This document shows, one piece after another, positions 9,601 to 21,202 of a stretch of 64,000 nt of DNA. Location of the stretch: the NCBI RefSeq assembly GCF_007655135.1, contig NC_045131.1, forward strand, positions 16,228,001 through 16,292,000, written 5' to 3'. Positions within the stretch are counted from its first letter, which is position 1; each line of letters starts with the position of its first letter. A program made the position numbers and the translations under genes. The DNA comes from Punica granatum (taxonomy: Eukaryota > Streptophyta > Magnoliopsida > Myrtales > Lythraceae). Below the pieces are notes generated by a model, which was not told where the DNA came from, did no database searches, and saw only the letters and a program-made list of their open reading frames with translations.

Positions 9601-10982
9601 TCGGATCGTGACAGGCCCCACTGAGGGAGAAAACACCTGGAAGAGCTGTTGGGCCGGACTGGGCTGCTGGGCTGAACTGGGCCGCATTAGACTACTGGGT
9701 TGGACTGCTACCTGTGCTGACCCGGAAAAGATGAACTGACCCGGTTAGCCAAAAAGAAACAAAGAGGAAGAAGGGAGGCGGTTTGGGCAGCCGTGATGGC
9801 TAGACGCGACGGCTTCCGACTTCCAGGGACTCCCGGCATCCTACTGAAGATGGCTCGTGTGCCGGAGGGACCCAGTTTATCTCGCCAGCACCTGGAACCG
9901 ATTAAGAGCCGACGTGAAGTCGAGCCCGTGATGTTGTATCTCGTGCAGCGGGAGTTATAGAGGAGCTGAGTGGCACATTCGTCTGCAAGCTGGGGGCGAG
10001 AGCGTGAACTGAGGGAGAGTGAGGTGAAGGAAAGCGTGAGTTAAACGGCCGTGAGAGCTATGATTTTCTTTTTTCGAAAACGAGAGAGAGAGCCAGCGAG
10101 AGAGTTCCGTGAGCCAGAGAGAGCAGGACTCTGGGCGAGTGCCAATGGGAGCTGTGAGGTAGTTGGCAAGGGTTGTGTGCGGGGCTCCAGGGGCAATAGT
10201 CGCGTGTGCAAAAGGAGAAGAGGACGAAGGGAGCAGGTCGGGGCAGAGTATGTGTGTGGGGTCGGCGTTTGCAGGCTCGGTGCAGAAGATGGCAAAGGAT
10301 GAACAGAGGAAAGAAAGGAGAAAAGGAGAGGGGGAAGGTTCGGGCCAGAGTTGCCATGAGCAGAGGAGGAAGCAGAGGCAGGATGGCAGGCTCGGGCAGG
10401 GTACGACAGAGAGAGTGAGGGTGACGGGGTCTTCTGACCGGTTGCAGGGCAAGTTGGCGAGGAGGAAAGAGAAGGAGAAAAGAAGAAAGAGAGGAAGAAG
10501 AAAGAAGAAAATGAAAATAAAATCAAGAGGAAACGGAAAAGAAATGGAAATGGCGGGAAAGATCAGCAGGGGACTTTCCTCTTCTTCTTCTTTTTTTATT
10601 TACAGATTTTGAAATTTGAAATCAACGCTCGTAAAAATTGAAAATTCCCATCTTCTTGATCGAATGTCAGGAAAATAATTCGAGACCGCCATCGCGCTCA
10701 GAAAAAATTCGTTGATCAATATTGTGCGATAAATATTTTTCGGCCTCAAGTTTTCGTCCAGAATTTTGAAAATTGGAGTTGACGCACATGAAATTCAAAG
10801 ACGACCCATGGAGTATTTTTTTTGGAAAATCATAAAATTGGTGTTAAACTAGGAAAATCCTTCATTTTCAAAAGTCGTGAACGCTGGAGCAATTAACCAA
10901 AAATACTTCCTTCATCCGAGTGAAAAAATGACGATTTTGCCTTTCCGGAGCTGACAATTTGGACCAAAATGGGTTGCTGACA
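6632..10982 (-). repeat. 5' LTR of element C (4351 bp)
   Basis: On the minus strand the LTR begins TGTCAGCAACCC at 10982 and ends GGTGCGCACA at 6632. Its first 150 bp align by eye with the LTR starts at 36789 and 51681 (shared GTATTTT, AACACCAATTTTATGATTTT), and its end matches 43801, 46139 and 55818. Inside are a region of dispersed 155-bp repeats (8740-9420) and a very purine-rich plus strand at 9970-10560. That purine-rich tract accounts for the long minus-strand ORFs there, which I do not call genes. Confidence 0.85.
8740..9420 (-). repeat. Imperfect repeats of about 155 bp within the LTR
   Basis: Phrases such as GGGACTGATTTGAAAA, AAATGGCTCAGGAC and GTTCTCGGGACT recur several times. The same repeat type occurs in the other LTRs at 41560-42110 and 53350-54060, in the opposite orientation. 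The clearest spacing is in the 3' LTR of element A, where the TTTCAGTTCAGTCCCTG phrase starts at about 53521, 53674 and 53831. Confidence 0.7.
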
Positions 10983-11399
10983 ATTTGGAAAAAAATGTAA
11001 ACCATGGGATATTTTAGATCATTTTAAAAGTATATGATAGATTTGAAAGAAAAGTAAAACCATGAGATATATGGTGTAAAAACCCTTTTAGTTAAATACA
11101 TCAAATCCCTTAATAATTTTTAATAAGTATGCATATTATTATATATATGAAATTACTATTTAATAAAAATACATTATAATATATAAATTATATTATAAAA
11201 TTCCATTTAATATTTTAAGCTTATAATAATTGCATTACAATTTGGGTATAATATCAGTATAATTAATATATAAGCAAAATTAGTCATAAAATATATTTTG
11301 GTTTTTCATACATAATTTTAACTAATAAATTTGGAAAGTATATAGGAAGAAAAAAATACACAAAAAGAGTATATATATATATATATATACACACATACA
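10983..11399. other. AT-rich intergenic DNA with a relic of the foldback MITE family
   Basis: 10990-11090 contains AAACCATGGGATATTTTAGAT and ATAGATTTGA, which resemble the right arm of the MITE at 5814-6157. It looks like a single diverged arm. From 11100 the sequence is simple AT-rich DNA, ending in a TA/CA microsatellite at about 11371-11398. No gene is seen. Confidence 0.45.
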
Positions 11400-11815
11400 T
11401 GGATGTACCCTGTGATATATATCACCAGATTGTTCGAGATCGGGGAGGTCGACTCTGGGAGGGAGCTTGGGGAGAACGAAGAAATTAGATCCAAATTGGA
11501 GGGGATCGGTAGACGGTCGTCGGTGCTGTGCGGGGGCAGATATGCCCTCTATAGGGCAGTGTCTCCGTTTGCGGGGGCAGAGGGCTGTAGCCAAGGAAGT
11601 AGTTGTGCGCAGGGGCAGTAACTAGGAGATAGGGAGATAGTCATGGTGGCAGCATGTGCAGCGGGGGCTGGGGCAGCGGGGCAAGTAGTGGCGATGGCAT
11701 GTACTGTGCAGCGGGGGTGAGGCGTAGCTCGTGCACATTGGGTCAGCAGCGGCTGCAGTAGCTCATGTAATGCGTCGTGTAGTATCTACAAAGCTCTCCA
11801 ATCAAAAAGCTGGCT

Positions 11816-11871
<56 letters not shown>

Positions 11872-12225
11872 GGGAAGGATGCACCGTGTCGATCATAGGC
11901 GGTGCTGAATGCATGAGTGATTTAAGGAGATAGAGAGAGAGCTAGGGATCGATCAACAAGTTTAGAGAGAGAAAGAGGGAGGGCCGGGGAACAAGGGACA
12001 TGTCTATAGTGCACAGACAAAAATGTCTCAGGGGGCAACTAGCTAACGGTCAAAGGTGGACCGTAGTTTTATTTTTTATTTTTTTAAGGTTTGCTAATTC
12101 CTCGCTAATGTTGAATTATTTTTTAAAAAATATTACGGGTTTAGCGAGGGATATTTTCGACAGATTAGCGAGGGATCCTTAGCGAGGGATAGGATCCCTC
12201 ACGAAACACGTCATTTTTAGTAGTG
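11400..12225 (+). mobile_element. CACTA-like transposon end
   Basis: The right edge reads CATTTTTAGTAGTG and ends at 12225, the complement of a CACTACTAAAAA terminus. Just inside are short subterminal repeats of TAGCGAGGGAT (12144-12190). Further in come an AG microsatellite and a G-rich block with repeated GCAGCGGGGG (11525-11720). The same layout, in the same orientation, occurs at 59200-59902. CACTA elements carry such subterminal repeats. The partner end was not found in the window and no transposase is visible, so this is a partial or non-autonomous copy. Confidence 0.6.
11817..11868. repeat. (AG)n microsatellite
   Basis: Twenty-six uninterrupted AG units, inside the CACTA-like end. Confidence 0.95.
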
Positions 12226-13681
12226 TACAACGAGAAAATGCCACATTAGCTTTTATTATTATTATTATTATTATTATTATACTCTCAACTAATGATTGAG
12301 TGGTTGTTCAACTACAAGCCAAAATTGGTCATAATTGACTTGAGAAAAAAACAATCTAGATAACTTAAAAGTATTTTCAAGACACATTGAACAAATTGTG
12401 TTTTGGTTTTTTTTTTCCCTCATTATAAAGAAGGCTTATAACTTAATGCAAGAATATAAATAGCAATGTTAAATAAAGAGGCATGGAAGTCCCACTAACG
12501 AAATTGAATTCGAGATCTCATGGTTATGAGCGACGACTTGTGCCATTGTATTAAATTCCCTTTGACAACCCTACGTCTAGTTATTTCTTATTTGGTAGGA
12601 CATTCGACAATATCTTTGTACCAAGATTCATAATCATCTCCGATATATGTTTAAATTCTTAGAATTGCAAATATTGCATCTCTTCTTTTCGGTGAAAAAT
12701 ATTCTGTCTTTTGATATGGGCACCATCGCACAAAAGAAAACTTTATAACCAAGTCAATAACTTTCTATAAACATACGATGCGATTATTTATTCATCTAAC
12801 CAAGAATTTTCTGCGAACCATTTGTCATCTTGATGACCTCTAAGATTGTATGCTAATACCCAATTGGGAAAGAGAATATATGGTGATCAGCGTAATAGAG
12901 AATCAATTCCTACTAAGAACTTTCTCGATCATTGGAATATTGAATTGCCGACGCTATAATTGAAATTATTATGCCAAAATATCGTACCAAGACAACGTCT
13001 ACTATCTAGCAGACACATACACATACATTGGTGTATTATTCATGGTCTTTTTTTTTTTTTATAAGGATCAAAGGTGGAAGAAGACACAGAAGTAAGAAAG
13101 TGGGTGCACAAATTCAGCAGCACACGATCTCGCCCAAAAATTAAAAGAGTTTAAATTCAATTTTCGTCCTAAGGTTATTCATGGCCTTTATAGTTAGCTT
13201 TTTATTTTCTCATACTAAGACCATGATCTTCTTTAATTAATAGCTGAAAATGTGGAAGACAAAGGATAAAAGCAGATTCAGTATATTTATTTGTCCTGCA
13301 ATATTCGCCAAGAAAATTTTGTGCTGATGGAAGTTGTAGGTGGGTAGAAGAATATTTGCCTCAACACCGATCTTAAGCAAATTATCTTATCTCACATTTC
13401 TGTCCACTACTGTGAATATATTGCGAAATCTTAGCTTTATGCCTTCTCATGATTCCCTTCTTGTAGTCATATATAACTCCTAAGATCGATTCTTGTTTAG
13501 GAATTCGCAACCAATCAAGATAAACTCTTAACTATTCATATTGTGGTCAGGTCGTTTCAGGCCAGGTTAGCACACCTTTACTAATCCACGTCTCCAGTCG
13601 AGTTAAAGACAAGTTATCAACACTCAAACACAAATCACATAAGAAATTTTCTCAACCTGACATGGGGATTTAAAACTACAC
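12226..13681. other. Intergenic, no gene seen; TTA microsatellite and a possible SINE relic
   Basis: A (TTA)n tract lies at 12253-12280. At about 12480-12560 the text CCCACTAACGAAATTG...GAGATCTCATGG resembles, on the minus strand, the box-B-like part of a tRNA-derived SINE; a similar segment is at 31925-31960. The rest is AT-rich with stops in all frames. Confidence 0.4.
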
Positions 13682-13983
13682 GACTTTTTATCCAAATAAG
13701 CCCGTACTATTTAGAAAATAGTTTGAAAAATAAAATCATATCAGATAAAATGAGTAGTTATCTTTAAGAATTTTTTCTAGTGATTTGGTTTGATTTATTA
13801 GGATATTTTTATATTTTGTTTTCTAGGTTTAGTTGTTCATTGTGCCTATAAATAGGCGTACTGTTTTATGGAATCTCCTGAGTGCTTCAAAATGAATTTG
13901 TCGTTTGGCCTATTGCCACCACATCGTCTCTAGGTCTCTATCTCCTCCATCATCGTTTTATGATTTTTTTTTTTAATTCTTCA

Positions 13984-13995
13984 TGGTATTAGAGG
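13984..13995 (+). other. Primer binding site of the TRIM (initiator-Met tRNA type)
   Basis: TGGTATTAGAGG follows immediately after the CA end of the left LTR. The usual plant Copia site is TGGTATCAGAGC. Confidence 0.75.
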
Positions 13996-14197
13996 GACAA
14001 GTCCGCTGCAGCCATCAATTGAAGTTGGAAGTTGTAGACAGAAGTTGTTGTTCGATTGATCAGATCAACAAATTATGGTGATCAAAATTATGAGCAAGAT
14101 GAACATTTCAGATCACTCCATGTTCATCCTGAGGGTGTGTGTTAGAGATCCAACTATTTGGGAAATAGTTGGTTGGTATAATAAAATCATACCAGAT

Positions 14198-14213
14198 AAA
14201 ATGAGTAATTATC
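14198..14213. repeat. Target duplication of the SINE, left copy
   Basis: AAAATGAGTAATTATC is repeated exactly at 14396-14411. The other LTR of the TRIM has this sequence once, without an insertion (ATAAAATGAGTAGTTATC at about 13745). Confidence 0.9.
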
Positions 14214-14395
14214 ACCAACATAGACCGGTTCAAGTAGTTCGACGCTTATTCTGCTCAAGTAAGGTCTTGGATTTGAGTCCTTGTGAATGTAGAAAAATTC
14301 ACGCTATGAGAGTTTTACTCCTTAATGAGCCGACCCAACTCAACTGGATTAGTCGGGACTCAATTGAGTTTTTGGATATCAGGTTCATATGAAAA
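14214..14395 (+). mobile_element. tRNA-derived SINE
   Basis: This 182-bp insertion splits the right LTR of the TRIM and has a perfect 16-bp target duplication. The head resembles pol III promoter boxes: GGTTCAAGTAGTTCGACG near the start and TTGGATTTGAGTCC as a box-B-like element about 50 bp on. The body contains GAGAGTTTTACTCC and GACTCAATTGAG, and the tail is ATGAAAAAAA. The empty site in the left LTR confirms the insertion. A related decayed copy lies near 62890-63012. Confidence 0.85.
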
Positions 14396-14602
14396 AAAAT
14401 GAGTAATTATCTTTAAAAATATTTTTTTTGTGATTTGATTTGATTTATTAGGATATTTTCATATGTTTGCTAGATTTAGCTGTTCATTGGGCCTATAAAT
14501 AGGCGTACTTTTCTATGTAATCTCTTCAGTGCTACCACATAATCCGTATATTTCTATCTCCTCTGTCATCGTTTTATTATTATTTTTCTTTTAAATTCTT
14601 CA

Positions 14603-15438
14603 CGCACATCGATAAGGAGAAGCACGTTACATGTGCACAATGATTAATTTCAAAAATTGATGTAGAAACCAGTGAAATTTTGTAGAGGGGCTAGGCATAT
14701 GTTTAGTAGACATCATGAGGAGAGATGTTGCCATGTTTCATATTAATATAGCCAGCTGCCATTAATTTTCCTATCAATAATATTCCATGGGTGACACCTC
14801 TTTTCACATCCCTCTCACGGGTACGTAGCACGGACATCAGAGTCAGCCATTCAGTATGAAAGATAATTCGCTAATTGTTACAACCATCCTTGCGTCGGAC
14901 ATGCCTGGTTAGCCAAGTTTTAGTTAGGACTAAACACAATGTCCGTGTACGTGGGACACGAATGTGAGCTAGGATGTTCAGTTAGCTAGTCATATGGTCA
15001 TGTTAATCAAGGACCCCATGAACAGGGATGATGGACTGGGCTAAATCTGTTATACAATGCATGCTAAAATTTCATTAGCAGTGCTGGATCTTTAATTTCT
15101 CTCCAAAATTTGCCTTGAGAAAGTAGCCTGTAACTTTACTTTAAACCACCATTCAGTTTTTTTTCCCTCGGGGTTACAGAGGATGTTGTAGTTCTAATAC
15201 AAGGAAATTAAAAACCTAATTAAGGGGCGTGTTTAGTTTCATTATTATAATCAGTTATGCACTTGTTATAAAACCATTCAATTTTCTACTCACCCAATGT
15301 TCCACAGCTCTCTTTACAAAGTGGTCGTAATAATGTCCTGCTAGAGATGCCCCATGTAGCCTCAATGTTACACTCAATACTTTCCCCCCCTTTGGCTAGT
15401 TGTTGAAAAAGTCTTATATGTAATGGATACATTACATG
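14603..15438. other. Intergenic, no gene seen
   Basis: AT-rich sequence with no ORF or repeat that I can assign. Confidence 0.5.
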
Positions 15439-16290
15439 TGTTCCGATTGAAATGTGTAGCGGGTCAATCTCCGGCACACACGCGTTGCAAGATTAGAGAG
15501 CTAGACGTGCCAGTGTGCGGTTCGAAGAAATGGTGAAACCACCAGTCGTCCTCACCGGCTTATAGCATAGCACGATGGACTTTGGGGTTCGTACGTATAA
15601 GCGGCAGCTAGATTTCAGTTTGATTGTAGATTGAATGAGGTTGTATGCTTGTTGAGGTGTTCATATGATGAAGTGGTCACAAGAGTTAGACCACCGAAGT
15701 TCTCCCAACGTGTGCGCGACGTATGATTGAAATGCAAGGGAATGGGCGACCAAATAGCCGACACTAGGGTTTGCAACTGGGCTACTTGAAATGGCAGAGA
15801 ATATGGGTAGCTCAGCTGAAGCATCCGAGAGATAGAAGCCCATCCCGAAAGCCAAGATCAATGTAAGTAAAGGAATCAGCCCTTAAGCTGAAATTGAATT
15901 ACGAACCAATCCTGCTCGAAAGCAAGGGATGGTGGAAAGGGATAGGAGAAGTCGTGGGCTCCAAAAGTAATTGTAAAGGAACAAGTAGGTAAGATATGTA
16001 GATGTGAGTGCATGTAATGCAGACATATAAAGGATGTGTGAGCGGAATTGAAATGTAAGATAAGAATGTACGAGAATGAGGGTGCTCGTAGTTGTATTGA
16101 AAATGTGCTTAATATATGGATAATAAGGCGTTGAGCCGATTTGTGTGTGTGTCACAGGGAACCTTACAATGAGTGCCTCTTCTTGCTTTTATAGGGCTGG
16201 ACTTTGGAAACCCTTATATAGAAAGTTTCGGTCTTATTATGATGAAATAAACTTAAATAAGAAACTATCTACTAAATTTCCTATTTGTCA
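15439..16290 (-). repeat. 3' LTR of element D
   Basis: Its left edge is TGTTCCGATTGAAATG at 15439, parallel to TGTTTTGCTTGAAATG at 21603. It contains the repeat landmarks listed for element D. The alignment with the other LTR is lost near 16290. Confidence 0.7.
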
Positions 16291-16685
16291 GCACTCTGTT
16301 TTGGTCCAACGGCACTTGAGAGCAATCAATAGACTTACTAGCCGCAACCTTTTGGAGCTCTGACAGAAATTAGCCTGGCAAGTCCCTGATCATTATTCAT
16401 GGCCGAGTCAACAAGGTCAACCAAATGACACCAGAGCGCAACCATGCAGAGAGTCTCAGGAATTCCCCACAAATTCAAGAGAACAACCGAAGAGTCTGAA
16501 CGACATGTACTCGGGTTAGCAAGCGGCTTCCAACAACACTATTCACTTTCGGCTCACCAAGCTATCAGAAGATATCCAATATGAGACTCTAATAATCTCT
16601 CATGGTACCAAACTAATGAAGAGCACCTACAAGCACATTCTGCAAATCATTTGTTCGAGCCGGAGCACTCTTGAGTAATCACAAA
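16291..16685. other. Interior of element D, nothing recognised
   Basis: No ORF of note. No polypurine tract is evident next to the LTR. Confidence 0.4.
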
Positions 16686-17087
16686 TGGTTTCCAACGAGG
16701 CTCTCGAGTCCTCGTCTCATTAGGCGAATCATGAGCGCCCAAGGTCAGACCTGTCCAGTCCTAGGGGTTTTCAAGACAATGAAACACTCTTTAGATTACT
16801 CTCTGGAAATCATCTTCACCTCACGAGTGACTCCCGAGTGGAAAAGAGAGGCCCTTCCAGCAAGGTTCCTGAGTCGCCGGCTCATCAGGCAAAATATTAA
16901 CACCAGAGGTCGGGCCCAGGGGTTCTTAAGAACATGGAACACTCTTGAAACCGCTCTCCGAAAATCATCTTCACCTCACGAGCGATTCCCAAGTGGAAAA
17001 AGGGGCTCTTCCAACGAGGATCTCAAGTTGCCGGCTCGTCGGGCGAGATGCTAAAAAACCGAGGTCAGGCTTGACCGTTCCCAATGA
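16686..17087 (+). repeat. Tandem repeat, two and a half units of about 155-170 bp
   Basis: Units start near 16686, 16855 and 17010. Each contains TTCCA(A/G)C(G/A)AGG, CTCAT(T/C)AGGC and, in the first two, ATCATCTTCACCTCACGAG. Reading frames run through the array without homology to anything I know. Confidence 0.75.
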
Positions 17088-19079
17088 CCCAACAACCAGG
17101 GAGGACATTTCATATCGGACAACATAAATCCTTCAGAATTCCCGAGGAGCTCCAAAAGGGTCCCAAAAGCCGTCCGGTAAACTTTTGGGGTTTGATTTCA
17201 ACGAACGAAGAACACAGCGAGTTCTGGATACCTCGAGACACTTAGGAAATACTCAGAAACGACAGCAAAGCATATCAAAATGACTAGCAGAGAACGATGA
17301 CTCGCGGGGAGTTAACAGAAATGGATAACTCTGCTCAAATTTCCAGAATCGAGCAAAAGCAACTCCCGAGCCTCCGAGCCCTAAAATTATCGGTCTAAGC
17401 AAAACAGATCGATATTAGGCTCATTGGAATCCTTTCTTTGCCAACATCAACAATGCGATGTCTGTTTGAGCCACAAAAATCGAACATGCAACCGACCAAG
17501 GCCCGAGCTTCCTTCGACTCCCAAGTTCACCTTTGGGCCCAACAGCTCTTTGCTTGGCCATCCAAGCTCTTCTTCTTCTTTTCCTCATCTCATGGGAGCC
17601 TGCCTCATATCTTGACCACCAAAGGACCATCTAACATCCATCCTTTCTCCTTTCTCCATGAAAAATGGGTCTTGCTCCCCCTTGCTTCCTTTAGATTTTG
17701 CCAGCCCCTCCTTGTGAGGATCCATTCATTTGATTTTCCTTGGCTTCTTGAAAGGAATACATAAGAGGAAAGCAAGAAGGAGAGGACCACTCTCTACATC
17801 ACTTTGTCTCTGAAGTTCTCAACTTTCTCTCAATTCTCTCAAGCTCTCTCTCAATCCCTCAAGTTTCTACCAACAGTAGCAGTAGCTCCTCATGGTTGAA
17901 ATCATCTCATTTTACATGTAAACCATCCTGGTTTTCCCGGTGACCACCCGACCTGACACGACTCGACCCGAACTTTAAACAAACCACATATCCCACATGT
18001 ATTCGACCTCTCGAGTCCATTGGCGACGTCCACCCCCCCCCCCCCCCATTTGAGGCCTCTTTCAGCTCGCACAAGCTCAGCATAGTAGCGCCTCCCTCGA
18101 GTTTTTCCCTTTTTTCAGCTACTTTCCATCCTCCACAACTTTGGCAAGTCATGCCCACATGTACGAGAGAACCGTCAGTGGTTTATACATCTCCCGTGAC
18201 TAGAAGAGTCACGGACCAAAGGCTTAAGCCCTCACCTTCGGGGCGCTTCACTCTCGAGCCACCTCTCGGCTCCTTCTTCCTCACCGAGCATCATTAAGCT
18301 CTAATGGGTGTTCGGCCTCCAGCACGCCTCCCCTCTTTCTCTCTCCTTCTCTTTTACCTTATTGTATAGGTCGAAAACCTCCCGGTGCAACCCCTCCAAC
18401 TGCGCCTCTCCCTGTGACCCGATGTACCTCTATTGAAACATAATGGTTTCATGATCCTACCCGAGAAGACCACTTGCTTTTCCTCCTCTTGCATGGCTAT
18501 TCCAACCTTGTAGCCACCCCTTTCCAGGTTTATTTCCATCTCCAAGGTGTAGGTATAGCATCTTTAAACCCTTTAGATAAGCTAGAACTTTTAGTTTTCG
18601 AGTTTTGTAGAGGTGCTAAGGTGGTTCCTAACCGATTTAACATATTTTTACTTAGATTTTGTTACGAGTTTCTGCGAGTATTTGATATGATGATGTATTA
18701 TGTGTTTGCATGATAGGAAATGATCGGGATCGAGGTCGAGGAGGTCATCACGGCTTGGGAGAGCCATAAAGCCTCTTTTCCACTTCCTAGGGGAGGTGGC
18801 CGAGAGCTTCCTTCGCTTGCTCGAGCCCGTGACGGGCTCCTCCTCCTTGATTCTAACTTCATTCCAGTGATTTTGCATTTGCTTGTTTCCCGTGTCAGTA
18901 CCATTTTATCGATTTCGTTTAATGTCGTGTTTTGTGCTTAATTATGTATGTTGCATGTATATCTCGCTATCATGGTGGTGCCGCCCTCATGTTCATTTGC
19001 TTGTTATCATGTTTGATGAGTGATGCATGTGAGAAATGTTGAAAATCGGAGCGAGGAGACCGTACAAGACCCGAGACGG
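17088..19079. other. Unclassified retroelement-like DNA within element D
   Basis: 17750-17880 is CT-rich (CTCTCTCAATCCCTCAAG) as in some LTR leaders. TTGGCGACGTCCACC at 18019-18033 resembles a gypsy primer site and runs into a 15-base poly-C tract (18033-18047). A second element may be inserted here, but I could not define its ends. No coding domain was recognised; short ORFs at 18354-18545 and 18698-18904 on the minus strand have no clear identity. Confidence 0.4.
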
Positions 19080-21202
19080 GTCAATGGGCTCTCATCCACT
19101 CCTTCGGGGAAGTGGCCGAGAACCCCTTGACCCACATCGAGTTAAGTGGTGGCCTCCTCATCTCTAGGTTGACCACCATGGTGCCAATAAGTACCGTGTT
19201 CTCAACTCCGTTTGGGGTAGCCTCTGGATCACTAAGGCTCAGCTCTCCTTCCTCCTTGGTGGTCAAGGCTTCAATGATCTTAGCGTCAGCTGTTACATTT
19301 AGCTAGGGTTCTATCTTCAGCCTATACTTCATTGGTAGCCGCTCCGCAGATGGGGCTGCAAGTAACTGGATGAGCTTAAGCCTTTCCGCTTGTCGTCCGC
19401 GTTGTTCATAGGGCTTTTGAGATCTGGTTAATGGTCGAGGATTCTTTAGATGCACCAGCCTCCTCCATTGCTCGGCTAGTACATTAGTTAGCGACACCAC
19501 TATCCACTCTCTAGTTGGAATGCACTAGATGATCGAGCGTAGCCTTTTGGGCTGCTCAAGGTCATCTTGGAGCTCCTGGTCATTATGAGGAGGTGTACTA
19601 ATGGAATAGCCGCTGCCCCACGATTTTGAAAACTCCAATGCTTCTTGAGTTTGCCATCATATAAGGCTCCTATATTTCGATTGAGTTCCTACTGTCTTTC
19701 TCTATCTTGAGTTGTGGTTCTATCACCAATCGCAACCCCTCGAGCATCTTGGACGCTCAGCTGATTTCCTTTAGCTTAAGCTAGGCGATCAGCTGTAACA
19801 CCCGAGCATCTTGAACGCTTAGCGGCTTACGCTTCCCAGCCGCAGCTGAGTTGTTGTCAGCAGCTAATTGTTCAATGGCCTGGCTGGTCGCTGCGTGAGT
19901 CTCGGAGCTATCTCTGTGTTCTTTGTTGGTGCAAGGCATCCATCCACAAGCCTAGTTATCAGCTGGTAGTGGCTTAAAATTCTGTCGTTATTTACTTCCC
20001 TAAAGCGGGTTAGACGAGGAAGCAACCTTCTCCTTGATCACTAAGTTTGAGCAATCAAGGCATAATTGATCATTAATGAACATCCTCCTAAGGATCTTCT
20101 TCGCCTCCTCAGCCCAGCAATCAAGGCATAATTAAAGGTTGTACTTGTGAGTAAGCTAGGAAACAACCTGAGCTTGAGGTAGCCATTGTGAGCCACCTCG
20201 CTACATTGGTTGGTAAACCTCGCGATGTGCTTTATAGATGGCTGCGAGTTGTGGCCAGAGAAGAATGTAAACTCTAGCATATTGACACTCCTAGAATATG
20301 GGTGGTCTCGATCAACCCATTTCGGATATAGTAAACATAGTGCAGCCTTTCAATTTGGTTCAAGGCCGGCCCATATAATTCCTCAACTAGGTCCCGAAGC
20401 TTGTCCTGGTTGATCGTTGGAACTCGTGGCACTTGAGATTCTTGTGCTTGTTCAGGACCATTAGTTGCACTACTTGCGGCACTTGGCGTGCTGGCCTTGA
20501 ACAAGGAATAACCGCAGCTGGCTACTGAACCCTAGTTGGTTGTTGTTGTGGCAATAACTGATTAGCATGGGCTCTTGCTGGCGCTGCCGGCTGATATGCC
20601 GCAATTGGCTGTTGATGCTGCAGCTGGTGCACGACTTGGTTAGCCAGTACTGTTGGTGGCATTTGTGGTGCCTGCTTTTCATGAAAGTGAGGTCCAGCTA
20701 GTGCTGGCTACAACGGCACAGCCGGCTGATAGGCATAAGGCTGTGAATACTGAACATGTGTTTGCCCCATTGGATAAGCTATAGGGGCATTGAAAGCTCC
20801 CCGTGTATGTCTCTAGTTAGTTGGATACATAGGTTAACTCTACACCGGCTAATACATACTCGCAGCGGGCGACACAGGCTATTGCGGCTGATACGCAGCC
20901 AGTTGGCTAACTAGCGGCTGCGAATATATTTGACCCATTTGCTGGCTACCATGCGATGCTATGAAGAGCACCGTTGGATCATGTGATCACATTCCACCGT
21001 GTGGGTAGGGTGGTGCCAGGATATCTACTAGCTGGACTGATTGTTGAGATATGAAGGGAGCTGAAGGTGAGAATGTTGCCATCGGCTCGAGCATGCGGTA
21101 ATACGGCAGAGTCGGGTAAGTTGCTGAAGAATAATAAGGCAAACCATAAGAAGAATACACGTACATGTGAGAGGAGTAATTTCCTCCACTGTTAGTGGCC
21201 AT
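19080..21202 (-). pseudogene. Gag-like gene of element D (decayed)
   Basis: The likely start is ATG at 21202 (MATNSGGN) with a Tyr/Pro/Ser-rich head. Further on, 20504-20274 encodes LYGPALNQIERLHYVYYIRNG. After a frameshift near 20280, 20280-20041 encodes FTNQCSEVAHNGYLKLRLFPSLLTS, the part I recognise as a gypsy-type gag core. A 17-bp direct repeat (GCAATCAAGGCATAATT) surrounds a small insertion at 20050-20140. The tail (19266-19081) contains RRPPLNSMWVKGF, also reminiscent of gag-pol products. Many stops lie between the blocks, so nothing full-length can be made. Confidence 0.65.

Larger units (their letters stand above)
1..10982 (-). mobile_element. Ogre/Tat-like Ty3-gypsy LTR retrotransposon (element C), left end outside the window
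   Basis: Reading on the minus strand the order is 5' LTR (10982 to 6632), primer binding site (6628-6611), a leader of about 0.9 kb that includes an inserted MITE, an extra ORF1 (5691-4209), gag-protease (3892-318), a 216-bp GT...AG tract (317-102) and the start of pol (100-2). Ogre elements of the Tat lineage are known for an extra ORF before gag, an intron between protease and reverse transcriptase, and very long LTRs; all three are visible here. Every coding part carries stops or frameshifts, so the copy is dead. Lineage assignment rests on architecture, because the RT domain lies outside the window. The 5 bp beyond the LTR, at 10983-10987, read ATTTG and should recur beyond the lost 3' LTR. 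Confidence 0.85.
13682..14602 (+). mobile_element. TRIM-like miniature LTR retrotransposon with a SINE inserted in its right LTR
   Basis: Two direct repeats of about 280-300 bp flank a 156-bp interior. The left LTR runs from about 13682 to 13983 and the right one from 14140 (TGTTAGAGATCC) to 14602. Both contain TATAAATAGGCGTAC, a promoter-like TATA box, and both end TTCTTCA. A TGGTATTAGAGG primer site directly follows the left LTR at 13984; this is one change from the initiator-Met tRNA site of Copia elements. GAGGGTG precedes the right LTR as a weak polypurine tract. There is no coding capacity, and the size fits a TRIM. The left boundary is approximate and no target duplication was found. 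Confidence 0.75.

Noticed and set aside
9955..10612. Overlapping ORFs of 80-165 codons on both strands
   Set aside because: They arise from a strongly purine-biased strand in the LTR of element C; compositions are Ser/Pro/Leu or Lys/Arg/Glu repeats with no domain.
18019..18033. Primer binding site of another gypsy element (TTGGCGACGTCCACC)
   Set aside because: Resembles one, but no LTR pair could be found around it. Kept only as a remark.
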